Assembly: GCF_026342035.1 (NCBI RefSeq)
Contig: NZ_JAPENM010000003.1
Span: forward strand, 372,001 to 436,000
From: Aldersonia sp. NBC_00410
GTDB taxonomy: Bacteria > Actinomycetota > Actinomycetes > Mycobacteriales > Mycobacteriaceae
DNA: 64,000 nucleotides
Direction of reading: 5' to 3'
In this document: piece after piece, positions 59,560 to 64,000 of the stretch
How the letters are laid out: each line of letters begins with the position of its first letter
Numbering within the stretch: position 1 is the first letter of the stretch
The notes under the pieces: generated by a model
Databases searched by the model: none
What the model saw: only the letters and a program-made list of their open reading frames with translations
What the model was told of the DNA's origin: nothing
Translations under genes and position numbers: made by a program

Positions 59560-60488
59560 GCCTTCTCCTCGTTCGCCGCGGCGAGCCGCGCATCGTTCAT
59601 TGCTGCCGTTGCCGCCTTGCCAAGTCCGACGCCGAGCCCCGGGCCGAACGCGCTGAGCGCACGCTGTGCCAGCGGCAGGTCTACACCCAGCCGGCCCCCG
59701 AGGTCGAGCGCGAGGGCAAGGTCCTTCTCGCCGAGATCGCGGACGTGGTTCAGGATCGAGAACCAGAAATCGTCCGGCTCGACGTCATCCATGGTGTCGC
59801 GCAACATGATCGAACCCGCGCCACCGGTGATCGCGTCGGTATGGCGCACCACCTTGCCGAGTTTCCGGATATCGATCCCGGCACCCGCGGCGAGGCGCTG
59901 GGCCTCGGACGCCGCCGTGAACGAGACGAAGTGCAGCAGGTTGCGGGCCAGCTTCATCCGCGTGCCTGCGCCCACGTCGCCGGCGTGGATCACCAGGTTG
60001 GAGTAGCACTTGAACGGTGCCTTCACCGCGGCGAATGCGGTTTCGGAACCACCCACCATGATGGCGAGTTCGCCCTTCTCCGCGCCGCCCGCGCCACCGC
60101 TCACCGGGGCGTCGACGAACTCGACGCCCACCGCATTGCAGCGCTCGGCGAGCGCGACCGCGGTCTCGTCGCTGATCGTGGAATGCACCGCGATCACGGT
60201 GCCGGGTGCGGCGCCGGCCAGAATGCCGTCCGGACCGCAGATCACGTCGGTGACCTGGGCGTCGTCGAGCACCGTCACGGAGATGACCGTGGCCTGCTCG
60301 GCGACCCCGCGCGGGCTTGCCGCCCGAGTGGCGCCGCTTTCGACGAAGGGCGCGACCGCCTCTTCGCGCGTGTCGCAGACGACCAGCCCGCCCGGCCAGT
60401 CCAACAATCGCTTGGCCATCGGCGCGCCCATGTTGCCGAGCCCGATGTAGCCGACCCGCGGTGGGGTCGTTGCGCCGTTCTCGCTCAT
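59556..60488 (-). CDS. NAD(P)-dependent 3-hydroxyisobutyrate dehydrogenase-like oxidoreductase
   Basis: The 310-residue beta-hydroxyacid dehydrogenase family member has the Rossmann motif VGYIGLGNMGAPMAKRLLD, substrate loop EFVDAPVSGGAGGAEKGELA, and the catalytic Lys in AGTRMKLARNLLHF near residue 178. It oxidises or reduces a beta-hydroxy acid, substrate unknown. ATG 60488 overlaps the SDR gene by four bases. Order ALDH-SDR-this gene-CMD equals M. tuberculosis Rv0768-Rv0771. Confidence 0.9.
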   Translation of the reverse strand: MSENGATTPPRVGYIGLGNMGAPMAKRLLDWPGGLVVCDTREEAVAPFVESGATRAASPRGVAEQATVISVTVLDDAQVTDVICGPDGILAGAAPGTVIAVHSTISDETAVALAERCNAVGVEFVDAPVSGGAGGAEKGELAIMVGGSETAFAAVKAPFKCYSNLVIHAGDVGAGTRMKLARNLLHFVSFTAASEAQRLAAGAGIDIRKLGKVVRHTDAITGGAGSIMLRDTMDDVEPDDFWFSILNHVRDLGEKDLALALDLGGRLGVDLPLAQRALSAFGPGLGVGLGKAATAAMNDARLAAANEEKA

Positions 60489-61231
60489 GAGCGGAAGATC
60501 TGTCCGCCGTCGACGTTGAGGATCTGACCGGTGACCCACTTGGCGTCATCCGAGAGCAGGTACAGGCAGGCGCCGACCAGGTCCTCGGGGGTGCCCATCC
60601 GCTTGAGCGGCAGCGCCTTCACCATGTCCGCGACCATGTTGCCCGGGGTCACCGTGCGGGTGGCCTCGGTGTCGATCGGACCCGGCGCGATGGCGTTGAC
60701 GCGGATCTTGGAGCCGCCGAGCTCGTGCGCGAGCTGCTGGGTGAGGCCGTTGACGCCGACCTTGGCCAGGCCGTAGAAGCCCGAGTAGAGCCATGCCGCG
60801 GTGGAGGACTGGTTGACGATCGAGCCACCACGGTTCATCTGCGGCCACACGGCGCGGGTCACAACGAGTGCGCCGTCCATGTTCACGCTCATGAACTTCT
60901 TGTAGTAGTCCCAGGGCACGGTGAGCAGCAGGTCGAGCTTCATGTCGCCGTAGATCGCGGCGTTGTTGACCAGATGGTCGATTTTGCCGAACTTTTCGAC
61001 GGTGAACTCGACGAGTTCCTTGGCCGACTCCTCGCTGGAGACGTCGACGGACTTGAATGCCGCGGAGCCGCCGTCGGCGACGATCTGCTTGGCGACCTGC
61101 TCGCCGAGTTCGGCGTTCAGGTCGGCGATCACGACGTTCGCGCCCTCGGCGGCCAGCGCGCGGGCGTAGCCCTCGCCGATTCCGCGGGCGGAGCCCGTCA
61201 CGATCGCGGTCTTGCCGGTGAAACGTGTCAT
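60485..61231 (-). CDS. Short-chain dehydrogenase/reductase
   Basis: The 248-residue classical SDR has TGSARGIGEGYARALAAEG for NAD(P), VNNAAIYGD, a catalytic Ser in IVNQSSTAAW, and the Tyr-x3-Lys pair in SGFYGLAKVGVNGL near residue 153. An Asp at the end of the second strand (VIADLNAE) favours NAD. It matches M. tuberculosis Rv0769. ATG 61231 has CAGGAGTTC upstream. The aldehyde dehydrogenase gene precedes it by 44 bases. Confidence 0.93.
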   Translation of the reverse strand: MTRFTGKTAIVTGSARGIGEGYARALAAEGANVVIADLNAELGEQVAKQIVADGGSAAFKSVDVSSEESAKELVEFTVEKFGKIDHLVNNAAIYGDMKLDLLLTVPWDYYKKFMSVNMDGALVVTRAVWPQMNRGGSIVNQSSTAAWLYSGFYGLAKVGVNGLTQQLAHELGGSKIRVNAIAPGPIDTEATRTVTPGNMVADMVKALPLKRMGTPEDLVGACLYLLSDDAKWVTGQILNVDGGQIFRS

Positions 61232-61275
61232 CTGAGAACTCCTGTGTATCGAAAGTTGTTGTAGGTCACGCTGAT

Positions 61276-62745
61276 TCAGGCCGGGTAGGCGATGAGCTTG
61301 GTTTCGGTGTATTCCTCGAAGCCGAGCACGCCCATCTCGCGGCCGATGCCGGACTGCTTGTAGCCGCCGAACGGCGCGTCCGCCGAGTACCAGATACCGC
61401 CGTTGACGCCGAGTGTGCCGGTGCGAATTCCGTTGACCACGTGATCGATCCGCTCGGGATCGGTGCCGTAGACGGAGCCGGACAGGCCGTAGGGCGAGTC
61501 GTTGGCGATGCGGATCGCGTCGTCGTCGCCGTCGTGCGGAATCACCACGAGCACCGGGCCGAAGATCTCTTCCTGGGCCACCCGCGAGGAGTTGTCCAGG
61601 CCGGTGATCAGGGTGGGTTCGACGAAGTAGCCGCGCTCGGAGTCGGCCGGACGGCCGCCGCCGGTGACGATGGTGCCGCCTTCGGCCTTTGCCAGGGCGA
61701 TGTATTCCTCGACGCGGGCGCGCTGACGCTCGGAGACGACCGGGCCGCACATGGTGCCGCCATCGTTCGGGTCGCCCGGGGCGAGCCCGGACATGGTGCG
61801 CGCCGCCGCCTTGACCGCGGTCTCGAAATGCTCGCGCGGCACGAGTAGGCGGGTGTTGAGTGCGCAACCCTGACCGGCGTGCACGCACACCGAGAAGGCA
61901 GCCATGCTGGCCGCGCCACGGATATCGGCGTCGTCGAGGATCACGAACGCGGACTTGCCGCCGAGCTCGAGGAAGACCTTCTTGACGGTCTCGGCGCCGG
62001 CGACCATCACGGCCTTGCCGGTGCGGGTCGAGCCGGTGAAGGAGACCAGGTCGACGCGCGGGTCACGCACGAGCTGCTCGCCGAGCCGGTGGTCGTCCGA
62101 GGTGACGATGTTGACCACGCCGGGCGGGATGTCGGTTTCCTCGACGATGACCTTGCCGACCAGTGCCGCCACCCACGGGGTGTCCGGCGCCGGCTTGAGC
62201 ACCACGGTGCAACCGGCGGCGAGTGCCGGGCCGAGCTTGGCGAAGTTGATCTGGTGCGGGAAGTTCCACGGCGTGATCGCGCCCACCACACCAACCGCCT
62301 CGCGGCGAACAATGCGGCGGGTGGGAATGCCCATCGGCTCGGCATGGCCGAGATCGGTTTCCCAGACATAACTTTCGGCCAGATCGGCGAAGTAGCCGAG
62401 GTCGTTGACCGGCCCCTCGAGCTGCGGGCCGGTGGTGAGCGCGCGGGGTGCACCGACCTCGGCGATGGTGATCTCGCGCAGTTCCTCGATGTGTTCTTTG
62501 AGCCCGTCGCGCAACTGACGGATGCAACGCGCGCGGAACGCGTGGTTGCGCGACCAGTCGGTGTTGTCGAACGCGGCACGGGCCGCGGCGATGGCCGCGT
62601 CCATGTCGTCGGCGTTCGCGTTGGCCGCGTGACCGAGGACCTGTTCGGTCGCGGGATTGATGGTCTCGAAGACGCCTGCGGATCCGGGGACGAGCTTGCC
62701 GTCGATCGTCAGGGCCGAGCTGTCGGTTGGGCGGAGGGCGTTCAT
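61276..62745 (-). CDS. Aldehyde dehydrogenase (AldA/Rv0768-like)
   Basis: The 489-residue enzyme oxidises an aldehyde to an acid with NAD(P). Motifs: TPWNFPHQINFAKLGPALA, the glycine motif SFTGSTRTGKAVM, the catalytic Glu in LELGGKSAFVIL near residue 258, and the catalytic Cys in VHAGQGCALNTRL near 292. ATG 62745 follows GGCAGGTAG. It is the first gene of the minus-strand run down to the LLM enzyme. A TetR-type operator lies 17 bases upstream. In mycobacteria its relative stands next to cyp51 and cyp123. Confidence 0.93.
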   Translation of the reverse strand: MNALRPTDSSALTIDGKLVPGSAGVFETINPATEQVLGHAANANADDMDAAIAAARAAFDNTDWSRNHAFRARCIRQLRDGLKEHIEELREITIAEVGAPRALTTGPQLEGPVNDLGYFADLAESYVWETDLGHAEPMGIPTRRIVRREAVGVVGAITPWNFPHQINFAKLGPALAAGCTVVLKPAPDTPWVAALVGKVIVEETDIPPGVVNIVTSDDHRLGEQLVRDPRVDLVSFTGSTRTGKAVMVAGAETVKKVFLELGGKSAFVILDDADIRGAASMAAFSVCVHAGQGCALNTRLLVPREHFETAVKAAARTMSGLAPGDPNDGGTMCGPVVSERQRARVEEYIALAKAEGGTIVTGGGRPADSERGYFVEPTLITGLDNSSRVAQEEIFGPVLVVIPHDGDDDAIRIANDSPYGLSGSVYGTDPERIDHVVNGIRTGTLGVNGGIWYSADAPFGGYKQSGIGREMGVLGFEEYTETKLIAYPA

Positions 62746-62761
62746 AGGGCTACCTGCCACA

Positions 62762-62781
62762 GTCTGGACATGTGTCTGGAC
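62762..62781. promoter_or_regulatory. TetR-type operator ahead of the aldehyde dehydrogenase
   Basis: GTCTGGACATGTGTCTGGAC; read on the other strand it is GTCCAGACACATGTCCAGAC, the same core as at 52659. A further half site TCTGGAC follows at 62787. Confidence 0.72.
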
Positions 62782-62837
62782 CTTAGTCTGGACGATGCGA
62801 GGGCGCAATGGTCCGAAGCCGTCTGCGGCAGTCTCGA

Positions 62838-62853
62838 TGAGAACAGATTCTAG
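62838..62853. promoter_or_regulatory. KstR-like box between the aldehyde dehydrogenase and second P450
   Basis: TGAGAACAGATTCTAG keeps the GAAC-nnn-TTCTA symmetry of a KstR box but with a changed centre. A second partial match, GCACACGTTCTAG, lies at 62920. Both are weaker than the boxes at 29647 and 31931. Confidence 0.35.
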
Positions 62854-62970
62854 CCGGAAGCGGGCCTCGCTCCGCAGCGGATTGCAGTGATAAGCCCGCA
62901 AGCTACCGTTGCAACATTGGCACACGTTCTAGTCGACCGACTGTTGTCACCTCCGGGTACCTGTAGTAAC

Positions 62971-62989
62971 GTCCAGACACGTGTCCAGA
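62971..62989. promoter_or_regulatory. TetR-type operator ahead of the CYP123-like P450
   Basis: GTCCAGACACGTGTCCAGA contains the perfect palindrome GACACGTGTC. It lies 35 bases before the P450 start and matches the sites at 52659 and 62762. Confidence 0.72.
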
Positions 62990-63024
62990 AGATCTCCCGC
63001 AGCAATGATTCCGGAGGGTTCCCG

Positions 63025-64000
63025 ATGACGCGCAGCGACTCGGTCGCAGCGGCTTCAGTCGAGCCGGTGACGTTCAACCCGTACGACTACGGGTTCCATG
63101 ACGATCCGTATCCCACCTATCGGCGGCTGCGCGAGGAAGCGCCGGTCTACCACAACCCCGACCTCGGGTTCTGGGCACTTTCGCGGCACGCCGATGTCAA
63201 CGCCGGCTTCCGTGACGCGAAGCGACTCTCCAGTGCCAACGGTGTCTCGCTGGATCCTGCGGCCTACGGCCCCAATGCGCACAAGACGATGTCGTTTCTG
63301 GCGATGGACGACCCACGCCATATGCGGATGCGTCAACTGGTGTCGCGCGGTTTCACGCCGCGCCGGGTCAACGAGCTGACGCCGCGGATTCGCGAACTGA
63401 CCCTGGAGCATCTCGTGCCCGCGCTCGAGCAGCCCGAGTTCGACTGGATTTCCGAATTCGCCGGCAAACTGCCGATGGACGTCATCTCCGAACTGCTCGG
63501 CGTGCCCAGGCCCGACCGGGACGAACTGCGCCGACACGCCGATCTGGTCGTGCACCGCGAGGACGGTGTGCTCGACATTCCGATGACCGCGATCGAATCC
63601 TCGCTCGAGCTCATCGGGTACTACGCCGACATGCTCGCGCAGCGCCGCAAGTCGCCGACCGACGACCTCACCTCGGCACTGCTCGATGCCGAGATCGACG
63701 GTGACCGGCTCGATGACGAAGAAATCATCGGATTTATGTTCCTGATGGTCGTCGCCGGCAACGAGACGACCACCAAATTGCTCGGCAATTCGCTCTACTG
63801 GGCGGCCAAGAATCCGCAAGAGATCGCGAAGATCTACGAGAACCCCGAACGCGTGCCGGAGTGGACGGAGGAGTCGCTGCGCTTCGACACCTCGAGTCAG
63901 ATCGTGGCGCGCACGTCGACCGTCGATATCGACTACCCCGAGGCGACAATCCCGGCCGGCGAGAAGGTGCTGTTGCTGATCGGCTCGGCCAATCGGGACG
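63025..64000 (+). CDS. Cytochrome P450, CYP123-like, cut by right edge
   Basis: The frame opens at ATG 63025 behind GGAGGG and runs off the window after 325 residues. P450 marks seen are the C-helix region SFLAMDDPRHMRMRQLVSRG, the I-helix FLMVVAGNETTTKLLGNS near residue 240, and the ExxR helix EWTEESLRFDTSSQ near 285. The heme-binding Cys loop lies beyond the edge. In M. tuberculosis the gene facing the Rv0768-like aldehyde dehydrogenase is cyp123 (Rv0766c), followed by an SDR, cyp51 and a ferredoxin, so those may follow here. Substrate unknown. Confidence 0.88.
   Translation, partial: MTRSDSVAAASVEPVTFNPYDYGFHDDPYPTYRRLREEAPVYHNPDLGFWALSRHADVNAGFRDAKRLSSANGVSLDPAAYGPNAHKTMSFLAMDDPRHMRMRQLVSRGFTPRRVNELTPRIRELTLEHLVPALEQPEFDWISEFAGKLPMDVISELLGVPRPDRDELRRHADLVVHREDGVLDIPMTAIESSLELIGYYADMLAQRRKSPTDDLTSALLDAEIDGDRLDDEEIIGFMFLMVVAGNETTTKLLGNSLYWAAKNPQEIAKIYENPERVPEWTEESLRFDTSSQIVARTSTVDIDYPEATIPAGEKVLLLIGSANRD

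Overview
The window is high-GC actinobacterial DNA. Gene order and protein sequences point to a mycolic-acid actinomycete (Mycobacteriales), most like Nocardia or Rhodococcus. The evidence is extended synteny with the Mycobacterium tuberculosis clpC1-to-kstR region (clpC, mhuD, mutY, canB, disA, radA, lpqE, carD, ispD, ispF, cysS, rlmB, then kstR and fadE34), a full KstR-type steroid-degradation set, F420-type enzymes and many GTG or leaderless starts. Species cannot be assigned from the sequence alone, and comparisons with named M. tuberculosis genes rest on recalled family knowledge, not a search.

Layout. 1-1.8 kb: an edge-truncated Fic protein, a lipase-like remnant and a membrane protein. 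1.8-19.7 kb: a conserved housekeeping block with ClpC (under a ClgR-like box), OsmC, the CbtBA cobalt transporter under a cobalamin riboswitch, heme-degrading MhuD, a hydrolase, MutY, carbonic anhydrase, DisA/RadA, lipoprotein LpqE, CarD, the IspD-IspF-CysS-RlmB run, and a START-like protein. 19.7-28.9 kb: a fused 5-oxoprolinase-type enzyme, a zinc ABC transporter (ZnuABC) with a Zur-like palindrome, and a trehalose-6-phosphate phosphatase fused to a GH15 trehalase.

28.9-36.8 kb: kstR divergent from chsE3 (fadE34), then the side-chain operon chsE1-chsE2-chsH2-chsH1-ltp2, which removes the last propionyl unit of the sterol side chain. 37-41.1 kb: a MoxR/DUF58/DUF4129 membrane-associated cluster. 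41.2-44.6 kb: a DHFR-like protein, FprB and an AurF-like diiron protein. 44.7-50.3 kb: chsH3 and kstD (ring A dehydrogenation), divergent from hsaE-hsaG-hsaF (meta-cleavage product to pyruvate and propionyl-CoA). KstR-type boxes sit in front of kstR/chsE3, chsE1 and kstD/hsaE.

50.3-52.7 kb: a CYP125-like P450, an F420-type nitroreductase and a TetR regulator form one operon. 52.8-56.6 kb: a methyltransferase and an overlapping GT4 - methyltransferase - (alpha/alpha)6-barrel operon of unknown product. 56.7-64 kb: an LLM flavin/F420 enzyme, a KstD-like flavoprotein, a CMD-family protein, a 3-hydroxyisobutyrate-dehydrogenase-like enzyme, an SDR and an aldehyde dehydrogenase, divergent from a CYP123-like P450 cut by the right edge. 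The operator-like sequence CAGACACRTGTCYRGA occurs at the TetR start, in front of the aldehyde dehydrogenase and in front of the second P450. This suggests that the TetR protein ties the two P450 modules, 10 kb apart, into one small regulon. This is the most interesting inference in the window. No tRNA, rRNA, CRISPR array or insertion sequence was seen.
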